Of a stretch of DNA of 22,501 bases, positions 1 through 6,107 are shown piece by piece; within the stretch, counting starts at the first letter, position 1; every line of letters begins with the position of its first letter. Source of the DNA: Bacteroidota bacterium (lineage in GTDB: Bacteria > Bacteroidota > Bacteroidia > NS11-12g > UBA955); the NCBI GenBank assembly GCA_027488495.1, contig JAIYBO010000234.1, forward strand, positions 1 to 22,501, read 5' to 3'. Both the position numbers and the translations under genes were made by a program. Under the pieces are notes generated by a model. That model had not been told where the DNA came from. It made no database searches and saw only the letters and a program-made list of their open reading frames with translations.

Positions 1-762
1 AATGCGATCCAAACAGGTTGGATCATCCGGAAACTTATCGTCAATCACACCCGAAATCTCGGTTTGCGTAGTAGCACCACCCAGCGTTTCATTGTCGATG
101 TCCTCACCAATCGCCGCCTGCACCAAGTAACTTCCTGCCAAAAAGATGCTACCATTGCCTTCTACGATTAGGGCTTCATCGCTCATGATCGGCAAATAAG
201 CACCACCCGCCACACAACTACCCATCACCGCGGCAATTTGGGTAATCCCCATTGCACTCATGTGGGCATTGTTGCGGAACATCCGTCCGAAATGCTCTTT
301 ATCAGCAAAAATCTCATCTTGCATGGGCAAAAACACCCCCGCACTATCAACCAAATAAATGATGGGCAAGCGATTTTCCATGGCGATTTCCTGCGCCCTC
401 AAGTTCTTCTTTCCGGTGATCGGAAACCATGCACCGGCCTTCACCGTAGCATCGTTGGCCACAATCACACACTGCTTACCGCCAACATATCCAATGCCGG
501 TAACCACACCACCACCCACACATCCTCCGTACTCAGCATACATTTCATAACCTGCAAAAGCCCCAATTTCTATCCATTCAGAACCGGGATCACGCAGATA
601 ATCAATTCGCTCGCGACAAAGCATTTTTCCCTTCTCCTTTTGCTTGGCTGCGGCCTTTTCACCACCCCCTCCATAAATCTTCTCCAACCTCGATTTGGCC
701 AAATCCCACTCCTGCTTGTTCAAATCTTCATTCTTATTGAATTGAATGTCCTGCGTGCTCAT
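1..762 (-). CDS. Acyl-CoA carboxylase carboxyltransferase (beta) subunit, methylcrotonyl-CoA carboxylase-like; partial, N-terminal 254 residues
   Basis: This open frame runs from ATG 762-760 to the window edge with no stop, so the C-terminal half is missing. Visible motifs are ANDATVKAG, PITGKKNLRAQEIA, IIYLVDSAGVFLPMQ and GSCVAGGAYLPIMSDEA followed by IFLAGSYLVQAA. This is the crotonase-fold N-terminal carboxyltransferase domain of biotin-dependent acyl-CoA carboxylases. These enzymes move carboxyl from biotin on a partner alpha subunit to an acyl-CoA in the cytoplasm. The VDSAGVFLPMQ and HFGRMFRNNAHMSA stretches resemble methylcrotonyl-CoA carboxylase (leucine breakdown) more than propionyl-CoA carboxylase. 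Substrate assignment is an inference and geranyl- or propionyl-CoA remain possible. The gene is divergent from the RNA helicase. A -7 element TATTTTTG ends 7 nt before the ATG, so the mRNA should have almost no leader. The biotin-carrying partner is not in the window. Confidence 0.9.
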   Translation of the reverse strand, partial: MSTQDIQFNKNEDLNKQEWDLAKSRLEKIYGGGGEKAAAKQKEKGKMLCRERIDYLRDPGSEWIEIGAFAGYEMYAEYGGCVGGGVVTGIGYVGGKQCVIVANDATVKAGAWFPITGKKNLRAQEIAMENRLPIIYLVDSAGVFLPMQDEIFADKEHFGRMFRNNAHMSAMGITQIAAVMGSCVAGGAYLPIMSDEALIVEGNGSIFLAGSYLVQAAIGEDIDNETLGGATTQTEISGVIDDKFPDDPTCLDRI

Positions 763-769
763 ACAAATT

Positions 770-777
770 CAAAAATA
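770..777 (-). promoter_or_regulatory. Bacteroidota -7 promoter element of the carboxyltransferase gene
   Basis: TATTTTTG on the minus strand matches the Bacteroidota primary-sigma -7 consensus TAnnTTTG. It ends 7 nt before the ATG at 762, which predicts a 5' leader of only a few nucleotides. No TTG is seen at the expected -33 spacing, so the call rests on the -7 match and position. Confidence 0.5.
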
Positions 778-831
778 CGACCAATATAGGTTTAAATTCT
801 AGGAATTATACCAATGTTAACTTTTTCTTTG

Positions 832-839
832 TATCTTTG
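832..839 (+). promoter_or_regulatory. -7 promoter element of the RNA helicase gene
   Basis: TATCTTTG matches TAnnTTTG. A start about 5 nt downstream, near 845, would leave a leader of about 108 nt before the helicase ATG at 953. That is much longer than other leaders in this window. No clear -33 TTG is seen at the canonical distance. Confidence 0.5.
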
Positions 840-844
840 CGCCG

Positions 845-952
845 CTTAATTCATCTAGAGTCAGTCTTTAATAACGTACTTTCATTGTGCGTTTGCGATA
901 AAAACACTAGCTCAGAAGTGTTTCGCGTAAGACAGTAATCTAACAAACATAC
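845..952 (+). promoter_or_regulatory. Structured 5' leader of the RNA helicase mRNA
   Basis: The stretch between the putative promoter and ATG 953 carries a hairpin. AAACACT (902-908) pairs with AGTGTTT (917-923) around an 8-nt loop. An outer GCG (895-897) can pair with CGC (924-926) across a short bulge. The rest up to the ATG is A-rich and unstructured, with no Shine-Dalgarno sequence. Long leaders are known for cold-induced DEAD-box helicase mRNAs in other bacteria. A regulatory role here is an inference. Confidence 0.35.
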
Positions 953-2527
953 ATGCAATCATTTGAATCATTGGGGTTAATCGCCCCCTTGGTGAAGTCT
1001 GTTTCAGAACAGGGCTACACCACCCCAACGCCAATCCAAGCATTGGCCATCCCAACCATTTTAAAAGGAAGCGATCTTTTTGCAACAGCCCCCACGGGTA
1101 CTGGTAAAACTGCAGCATTCGCCATTCCTATCATTCAACAAATTATGGCCAACCCCCAACGCAAAACACATGCTTTGGTATTGGCACCTACCCGTGAATT
1201 GGCGCATCAGATTTCTGATAACTTCAAGAAATACGCCAGTGGAACCAACCTTCGCATCGCCCTGGTTTATGGTGGTGTTTCTCAAATGCGTCAAGTACAA
1301 GAAATCCGTCGCGGTTGTCAGGTAATTATTGCTACTCCCGGACGTTTGCTCGATTTGATCGAACAAGGTTTCATCGATTTATCAGGCATCCAAACGTTTG
1401 TATTGGATGAGTGTGATCGTATGCTCGATATGGGTTTTGTAGCCGATATCCGTGAAATCGGAAAATTGATGCTTGCCGAACGCAAACAAACTTTGTTGTT
1501 TTCTGCAACCGCACCCCGCGAAATCAAGCAATTGGCCGCGGAAATGTTGGTTGATCCAGAACACATCGATATCCTTCCAAACATCGAAGACAAACCAAAA
1601 ATCACCCAGTGGTTATTCTGTGTAGATCGTAACAACAAATACGCTTTGTTGCGCGATATGCTCGAAGATCCTGCCATTGAATCAATGCTCGTGTTTACCA
1701 AAACCAAACATGGTGCAGATAAATTGGTGATGAACTTGAAAGACGATGGCTATTCAGCCGTTGCGATTCATGGCGACAAATCTCAGCGTGAGCGTTCTAA
1801 CAACTTGGATATGTTCAAGCGTGGACGTGCCAAATTGTTGATCGCAACCGACGTTGCCGCTCGTGGTGTAGACGTGAAAGAATTAAACTATGTATTGAAT
1901 TTCGATATCGCCATGGATGCCGATACCCACACTCACCGCATTGGCCGTACAGGTCGCGCCGGTGCCGAAGGAATCGCCATTTCTTTCTGTGAGCGTTCTG
2001 AAGCCAATTTGTTAGAGCAAATTTTCAGGATTCATGGCAAAGAGTGCATGACCGAAATGGAACACGATTATCGCATTGAATTGCCACAACGCAGAAGCGG
2101 TGGTGGTAACGGTGGCGGATCTGGTTTCCACAGAGGTTACGGCAACAAGAGTCGCGGCGGAAGCGGCGGCGGCGGATACAAAGGTGGTAACAGCGGTGGT
2201 GGATTCCGTGGTGGAAACGGTGGTGGCGGTGGCTATCGCGGTGGAAGCAGTGGCGGTGGAAGCAGCTACGGTGGCGGATCAAGCAACGGTGGTGGATACC
2301 GCGGTGGAAATGGTGGCGGCGGAAGCAGCTACGGTGGAGATCGCAGTGCACGCCCAGCTGGCGACAGCAGTTTCTCTGGTGCACCCCGTGAAAGAAGTGC
2401 CTCAAGCGAAAGACCATCAGGTGGTTACCGTGGTCCAAACGCCGGTGGTTCTGGCGGAAACGGCAATCGCAACAACACCCGTTGGGGTGGCGCTGGCCGC
2501 AGTGAAAAGAAGCCAAGCAATTACTAA
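953..2527 (+). CDS. DEAD-box-family ATP-dependent RNA helicase with Gly/Arg-rich C-terminal tail and DECD motif II
   Basis: This 524-residue cytoplasmic RNA helicase probably remodels rRNA or mRNA structure, like RhlE or DeaD. Both RecA-like domains are complete. Motifs in order are the Q motif (PTPIQ, about 26-30), motif I TGTGKT (48-53), PTRELA (79-84), TPGR (128-131), DECD (152-155), SAT (184-186), ARGVDV (303-308) and HRIGRTGR (328-335). Motif II reads Asp-Glu-Cys-Asp instead of Asp-Glu-Ala-Asp; the codons are GAT GAG TGT GAT at 1406-1417. From about residue 380 to the end the protein is low-complexity Gly with YRGG, SYGGG and similar units, a typical nonspecific RNA-binding tail. The gene is monocistronic, with its own promoter and a long leader. 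ATG 953 begins the protein just ahead of the conserved F-x-x-L-G segment. The exact subfamily (RhlE-like) is inferred. Confidence 0.93.
   Translation: MQSFESLGLIAPLVKSVSEQGYTTPTPIQALAIPTILKGSDLFATAPTGTGKTAAFAIPIIQQIMANPQRKTHALVLAPTRELAHQISDNFKKYASGTNLRIALVYGGVSQMRQVQEIRRGCQVIIATPGRLLDLIEQGFIDLSGIQTFVLDECDRMLDMGFVADIREIGKLMLAERKQTLLFSATAPREIKQLAAEMLVDPEHIDILPNIEDKPKITQWLFCVDRNNKYALLRDMLEDPAIESMLVFTKTKHGADKLVMNLKDDGYSAVAIHGDKSQRERSNNLDMFKRGRAKLLIATDVAARGVDVKELNYVLNFDIAMDADTHTHRIGRTGRAGAEGIAISFCERSEANLLEQIFRIHGKECMTEMEHDYRIELPQRRSGGGNGGGSGFHRGYGNKSRGGSGGGGYKGGNSGGGFRGGNGGGGGYRGGSSGGGSSYGGGSSNGGGYRGGNGGGGSSYGGDRSARPAGDSSFSGAPRERSASSERPSGGYRGPNAGGSGGNGNRNNTRWGGAGRSEKKPSNY
2093..2490 (+). repeat. 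Low-complexity GGT/GGC-rich repeat encoding the helicase RGG-like tail
   Basis: Imperfect repeats of GGTGGTGGA, GGTGGCGG and AGCAGCTACGGTGG-type units encode Gly-Gly-Gly, YRGG and SSYGG segments. The array is degenerate, so it is best regarded as a protein-level repeat rather than a microsatellite. It also creates long antisense and frame-shifted open frames (for example 2025-2516 on the minus strand) that are composition artefacts. Confidence 0.8.
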
Positions 2528-2560
2528 AATTGCTTTAAATCATAATCGTTTTGTTGGGAT

Positions 2561-2579
2561 GGGGTTGATATTCAACCCC
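2561..2579 (+). terminator. Hairpin downstream of the helicase gene (weak terminator candidate)
   Basis: GGGGTTGA (2561-2568) pairs perfectly with TCAACCCC (2572-2579) around a 3-nt loop, 34 nt after the helicase stop. No U-tract follows on the plus strand, so it is not a classical intrinsic terminator. It may mark or protect the 3' end. It lies between the convergent helicase and SRP RNA transcripts. Confidence 0.35.
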
Positions 2580-2593
2580 TAACAATAAAAAAA

Positions 2594-2674
2594 GGCGGTA
2601 TCGCGCCGCTACAACCCATTGTCCTTGCTGCCTTCCGGCCCTGGGGAAGTGAATGGGGAGCTGGCCGTACCGCC
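2594..2674 (-). ncRNA. ffs: Signal recognition particle RNA (4.5S, small bacterial type)
   Basis: Read on the minus strand, this about 81-nt RNA contains the near-invariant SRP core: CAGGGCC, a GGAA tetraloop, then GGCAGCAAGG. That core is the apical symmetric loop and tetraloop bound by Ffh. The 5' end GGCGGTA pairs with the 3' end TACCGCC, and CCCATT pairs with AATGGG further in, giving one long hairpin without an Alu domain. A run of seven T residues follows the 3' end (2593-2587), giving an intrinsic terminator. The -7 element TACATTTG ends 4 nt before the first G at 2674, which fixes the transcription start. The RNA pairs with Ffh to target nascent membrane proteins to SecYEG. Ffh is not in the window. 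Confidence 0.93.
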
Positions 2675-2678
2675 GCTA

Positions 2679-2686
2679 CAAATGTA
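2679..2686 (-). promoter_or_regulatory. -7 promoter element of the SRP RNA
   Basis: TACATTTG on the minus strand matches TAnnTTTG exactly. Its last G is 4 nt upstream of the base-paired 5' end of the SRP RNA (2674). A T-rich stretch (TTTT at 2709-2706) sits where the -33 element would be, without a clear TTG. Confidence 0.65.
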
Positions 2687-2706
2687 CGAATAAAATGTAC
2701 CACTTA

Positions 2707-2742
2707 AAAGGGCTTCCGCTGCGCGGAAGCCCTTTATTTTTT
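2707..2742 (+). terminator. Strong intrinsic terminator directly upstream of lptB
   Basis: AAAGGGCTTCCGC (2707-2719) and GCGGAAGCCCTTT (2723-2735) form a perfect 13-bp stem with a 3-nt loop, followed by A and six T residues (2737-2742). In the plus direction it would stop readthrough from the helicase side before lptB. On the minus strand only four T residues follow, so termination in that direction would be weaker. It lies immediately before the lptB -7 element. Confidence 0.75.
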
Positions 2743-2746
2743 GCCC

Positions 2747-2754
2747 TATATTTG
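2747..2754 (+). promoter_or_regulatory. -7 promoter element of the lptB-lplA-nth group
   Basis: TATATTTG matches TAnnTTTG and ends 5 nt before the lptB ATG at 2760. Transcription would start at or next to the A of the start codon, predicting a leaderless mRNA. No TTG is found at the -33 distance, because that space is filled by the upstream terminator hairpin. Confidence 0.55.
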
Positions 2755-2759
2755 CCCCA

Positions 2760-3512
2760 ATGAAACTACGCTCCCAAAATTTGGTCAAACAATATGGCGC
2801 CAAACGCGTCGTGAACAACGTGAGCGTAGAAGTAAACCAAGGTGAAATCGTTGGACTCCTCGGCCCAAACGGCGCCGGAAAAACAACCTCCTTCTACATG
2901 TTTGTAGGACTTGTGCGCCCCGATGAAGGTCAAGTCTTCCTCGAAAATACAGAAATTAGCAGCTGGCCCATGTTCAAACGAGCACAGCATGGCATTGGCT
3001 ACCTCCCACAAGAAGCCTCCGTTTTCAGAGAACTCAGCGTAGAAGAAAACATCCAAGCCATCTTGGAAATGACCAAACTCTCCAAAAAAGAGCAAGAAGA
3101 AAAGTTGGAGTCCCTCATTGCCGAATTTGGCCTCGGAAAAGTGCGGAAAAACCTCGGAAAAGTGCTTTCAGGTGGCGAACGTAGAAGAACCGAAATCGCC
3201 CGCGCACTGGCAACCGACCCAAAATTCATCCTCCTAGATGAACCATTTGCCGGAGTTGACCCCATCGCCGTGGAAGACATTCAGCAGATCGTGGCCAAAC
3301 TCAAACAAAAAAATATTGGCATTCTCATCACCGACCACAACGTACAAGAAACGTTGAGTATCACCGATAGAGCCTACCTCCTTTTCGAAGGCAAACTCCT
3401 CAAACACGGCACCGCCCAAGAACTGGCCAGCGACGAAATGGTGAGAAAGGTATATCTGGGACAGAATTTCGAACTCCGTAGATCCAAATCGGCCACAGAT
3501 CCAATATCATAA
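2760..3512 (+). CDS. lptB: LPS export ABC transporter ATP-binding protein LptB
   Basis: This 250-residue ABC ATPase is the cytoplasmic engine of the LptB2FG complex, which pulls lipopolysaccharide from the inner membrane into the Lpt bridge. Visible motifs are Walker A GPNGAGKT (35-42), signature LSGGE (136-140), Walker B ILLDEP (157-162), FAGVDP just after it and the switch His in TDHN (about 193). The GVDPIAV and GILITDHN segments are characteristic of LptB rather than amino-acid importers. Length is slightly above the roughly 240 of E. coli LptB, with a short polar extension at the C-terminus. It is followed after 4 nt by the lipoate ligase gene, probably in one transcript. LptF, LptG, LptA and LptC are not in the window. 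ATG 2760 is supported by the adjacent -7 element and the family N-terminus. Confidence 0.93.
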   Translation: MKLRSQNLVKQYGAKRVVNNVSVEVNQGEIVGLLGPNGAGKTTSFYMFVGLVRPDEGQVFLENTEISSWPMFKRAQHGIGYLPQEASVFRELSVEENIQAILEMTKLSKKEQEEKLESLIAEFGLGKVRKNLGKVLSGGERRRTEIARALATDPKFILLDEPFAGVDPIAVEDIQQIVAKLKQKNIGILITDHNVQETLSITDRAYLLFEGKLLKHGTAQELASDEMVRKVYLGQNFELRRSKSATDPIS

Positions 3513-3516
3513 TTCC

Positions 3517-4479
3517 ATGAGATTCATCGTCTCCCCATCCACCGATGTGTACTATAATTTGGCAGCGGAAGCCCATTTTTTGCACCAAACTCCAGAAAAT
3601 ATCTGCATGCTGTGGCGAAGCGAAAACGCCGTGGTTTGTGGTAAACACCAAAACATTTGCGCCGAAATCAATTACGCCACTTGCAAACAACTACAAATAG
3701 CACCGGCCCGGCGCGTAAGCGGTGGGGGAACTGTTTACCACGACCTCGGCAACATCAATTTTTCCTTCATTCAAGACCTCGGAACAACCCTCGATAAAGC
3801 CGTAAACTACAAACGCTTCCTGGAGCCCATCCGAGAAGCACTGCTCGCCATGGGCATCACAACGTCCTATTCTGAACGAGACGATCTCCTATACCAAGGC
3901 ACAAAGTTTTCTGGTAATGCCCAGCACATCTTTCAACAAAAAAAACGCATACTCCACCATGGCACCCTTCTCATCGATGCCAATATTCATCAACTCGGCG
4001 AAGCCCTTCATACCATGGGCACTTACCAAGACAAAGCCGTTAAAAGCAACAAAACTTCCGTAACAAATCTCGGGGACCACTTTCCTGAACTCAAAAATAT
4101 TGAAAGCACCATCTCCACGCTACAATCACTGCTCATACCCATTCTAAACGCCACGCAATCCAGCATATCACCCAGTGAAGATTCAGAAATAACAGCACTT
4201 CGAGCAGAGAAATTCACCCAATCAGAATGGATCTTGGGATACTCCCCCAGCTATTCGCACCAAAGAAACGTTTCAGATTCAGTGAATCAATACACCCTCA
4301 CATCCACCATCACCAAAGGCATCATCACACAATTTCAATTGCAACTGCCCAATGACACTTTGGCCTTTCAACAGGAATGTCTAAAAACCATTAACCTACC
4401 CATTGGCCCGGATACCTTCGCCTACGCATTTCAAAATACACCCTTTCAACACGAAGCGTTTTTCAATCAGTTTTTCTGA
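3517..4479 (+). CDS. Lipoate-protein ligase (LplA family)
   Basis: This 320-residue cytoplasmic enzyme should adenylate lipoate and attach it to a lysine of E2 or GcvH proteins. The catalytic domain shows the lipoyl-adenylate loop RRVSGGGTVYHDLGN (65-79) and the catalytic Lys130 in GTKFSGNAQ, followed by the HHGTLL strand (148-153). Residues about 210-320 form the LplA accessory domain, with the family's KFxxxEWxxGxSP pattern around 4210-4250. The gene starts 4 nt after lptB and ends 19 nt before nth, so the three probably share a transcript. There is no obvious functional link to LPS export. Substrate could in principle be octanoate, but the full-length LplA layout favours lipoate salvage. 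Confidence 0.88.
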   Translation: MRFIVSPSTDVYYNLAAEAHFLHQTPENICMLWRSENAVVCGKHQNICAEINYATCKQLQIAPARRVSGGGTVYHDLGNINFSFIQDLGTTLDKAVNYKRFLEPIREALLAMGITTSYSERDDLLYQGTKFSGNAQHIFQQKKRILHHGTLLIDANIHQLGEALHTMGTYQDKAVKSNKTSVTNLGDHFPELKNIESTISTLQSLLIPILNATQSSISPSEDSEITALRAEKFTQSEWILGYSPSYSHQRNVSDSVNQYTLTSTITKGIITQFQLQLPNDTLAFQQECLKTINLPIGPDTFAYAFQNTPFQHEAFFNQFF

Positions 4480-4498
4480 GTAACACCACTCCACAAAA

Positions 4499-5131
4499 AT
4501 GAACAAATCACAACGCGTGCAATTCATCCTCAATACACTGGAAGAATTATACCCCGAAACACCCATTCCTCTCAATCACACTGATCCATACACCCTCCTC
4601 GTTTCTGTGCTGCTCAGCGCGCAATGTACCGATGAACGCGTAAATCAAATCACACCCCACCTCTTCGCAAAAGCCAATAACCCCGCCGACATGCTCAAAC
4701 TGTCTGTAGAGGAAATTCAAGATATCATCAGACCCTGTGGCCTATCGCCCATGAAAAGCAAAGGCATCTATGGACTATCCAAAATGATCATGGAATTGCA
4801 TAACGGCGAAGTACCCCAGTCTTTCGAAGCCCTAGAGGCGATGCCTTCGGTTGGACATAAAACAGCATCTGTGGTTATGTCACAGGCCTTTGGCGTGCCC
4901 GCATTCCCCGTAGACACCCATATTCATCGATTGGCCTACCGGTGGCGTTTGAGTGCCGCAAACAGCGTTGAACAGACCGAAAAAGACCTCAAAAGACTCA
5001 TCCCCATAGAGAAGTGGAACAAGGCACACCTGCAAATCATCTTTTTAGGTCGTGAATACTGTCAAGCCAGAGGCCACAACATCGAAAAATGCCCCGTTTG
5101 CTCGGTAATTGGTTGTAGAGAAAAAAAATAA
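4499..5131 (+). CDS. nth: Endonuclease III (DNA N-glycosylase/AP lyase) with variant Cys spacing
   Basis: This 210-residue bifunctional base-excision repair enzyme removes oxidised pyrimidines and cleaves AP sites. The helix-hairpin-helix segment MPSVGHKTASVV carries catalytic Lys121, and VDTHIHR carries catalytic Asp139. The substrate-pocket LLSAQCTD (about 38-45) is typical of Nth. Four C-terminal cysteines (188, 198, 201, 206) could hold the [4Fe-4S] cluster. Their spacing is C-x9-C-x2-C-x4-C rather than the classical C-x6-C-x2-C-x5-C. The gene is last in the lptB group and faces moxR tail to tail, with only 6 bp between the two stops and no terminator hairpin. Overall function is secure; the cluster state is not. 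Confidence 0.93.
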   Translation: MNKSQRVQFILNTLEELYPETPIPLNHTDPYTLLVSVLLSAQCTDERVNQITPHLFAKANNPADMLKLSVEEIQDIIRPCGLSPMKSKGIYGLSKMIMELHNGEVPQSFEALEAMPSVGHKTASVVMSQAFGVPAFPVDTHIHRLAYRWRLSAANSVEQTEKDLKRLIPIEKWNKAHLQIIFLGREYCQARGHNIEKCPVCSVIGCREKK

Positions 5132-5137
5132 TTGACC

Positions 5138-6097
5138 TTACTTACAAATCGCTTCAATGATTTGATCTGCAGAAACACCCTCGGCCTCGGCCCGGAAATT
5201 TCTCACAATCCTGTGTCGCAATACCCACTTGGATACCGCAACCACATCCTCCCGGTCTACCGTATACTTGCCATGCATCAAAGCATGACATTTGGCAGCC
5301 AAAATCAAATTCTGACCTGCGCGTGGACCAGCACCATAACTCAAATACTTCGTAGCCATGGTATGCGCCGTTTCTGTATTTGGACGCGTTTGTTGAACCA
5401 TCTTCACCACTTGCTCAAACACATTGTCTGTTACAGGTACCTCTCTCACCAAAGATTGGTAATTTCTGATTTGCTCCGCATTCAAAACCGCCCCAGCCCT
5501 TTGCGTAACTGATCCCGTGGTCTGTTTCAAGATATTTACCTCATCGACAAAAAGGGGATAATCCAATATCACCTGAAACATAAATCGATCCAATTGAGCC
5601 TCCGGCAAAGGATATGTTCCCTCCTGCTCAATGGGGTTTTGAGTGGCCAATACAAAAAATGGCGAACCCAAATCATATCGTGTTCCTGCCGCCGTTACCT
5701 GCCTCTCCTGCATCGCCTCCAACAAAGCAGCCTGCGTTTTAGGGGGTGTTCTGTTGATTTCATCGGCCAAAATAATGTTCGAAAAAATCGGCCCCTTCAC
5801 AAAATGAAACTTCCTAGAATCATCCAAAATCTCACTACCTATGATATCTGATGGCATCAAATCAGGTGTAAACTGAATGCGATTGAACGACAACTCCATC
5901 GTTTCAGACAAAGTCTTAACCAACAGCGTTTTAGCCAAACCCGGCACACCCACCATCAATACGTGACCATGACAAAAAACGGCGTTGATCAACGCTTCAA
6001 CCACTTCTTCCTGACCCACAACCACCTTGCCTATCTCCAATTTCAACTGGGCGATGTGCTGACCAAATGCCTTCGCTTGCTCTATGCTATTGCTCAT
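5138..6097 (-). CDS. MoxR-family AAA+ ATPase
   Basis: This 319-residue cytoplasmic AAA+ ATPase has the MoxR layout: Walker A GVPGLAKT (50-57), Walker B IILADE (108-113) continuing into INRTPPKTQAALLEAMQE, sensor 1 VLATQNP and a C-terminal AAA lid. MoxR proteins act as chaperones that mature or activate partner proteins, usually with von Willebrand A (BatA/BatB) and DUF58 proteins encoded next to them. None of those partners is next to it here. Upstream in the same orientation are two envelope peptidyl-prolyl isomerases, and moxR is the last gene before convergent nth. It starts 10 nt after the SurA-like stop, and that gap contains GGAG, one of few Shine-Dalgarno-like sequences seen here. A role in envelope quality control is inferred from context. 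Confidence 0.9.
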   Translation of the reverse strand: MSNSIEQAKAFGQHIAQLKLEIGKVVVGQEEVVEALINAVFCHGHVLMVGVPGLAKTLLVKTLSETMELSFNRIQFTPDLMPSDIIGSEILDDSRKFHFVKGPIFSNIILADEINRTPPKTQAALLEAMQERQVTAAGTRYDLGSPFFVLATQNPIEQEGTYPLPEAQLDRFMFQVILDYPLFVDEVNILKQTTGSVTQRAGAVLNAEQIRNYQSLVREVPVTDNVFEQVVKMVQQTRPNTETAHTMATKYLSYGAGPRAGQNLILAAKCHALMHGKYTVDREDVVAVSKWVLRHRIVRNFRAEAEGVSADQIIEAICK

Positions 6098-6107
6098 GTC
6101 TTACTCC

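Noticed and set aside
238..789. 183-residue plus-strand frame at the left end
   Set aside because: It is antisense to a clear carboxyltransferase reading frame with many family motifs, and its translation has no recognisable domain.
2025..2582. Long open frames on both strands over the helicase tail (163 residues on minus, 168 on plus)
   Set aside because: They arise from the GGT/GGC repeat composition; translations are His/Arg- or Ala/Val-rich with no known motif, and the in-frame helicase explains the DNA.
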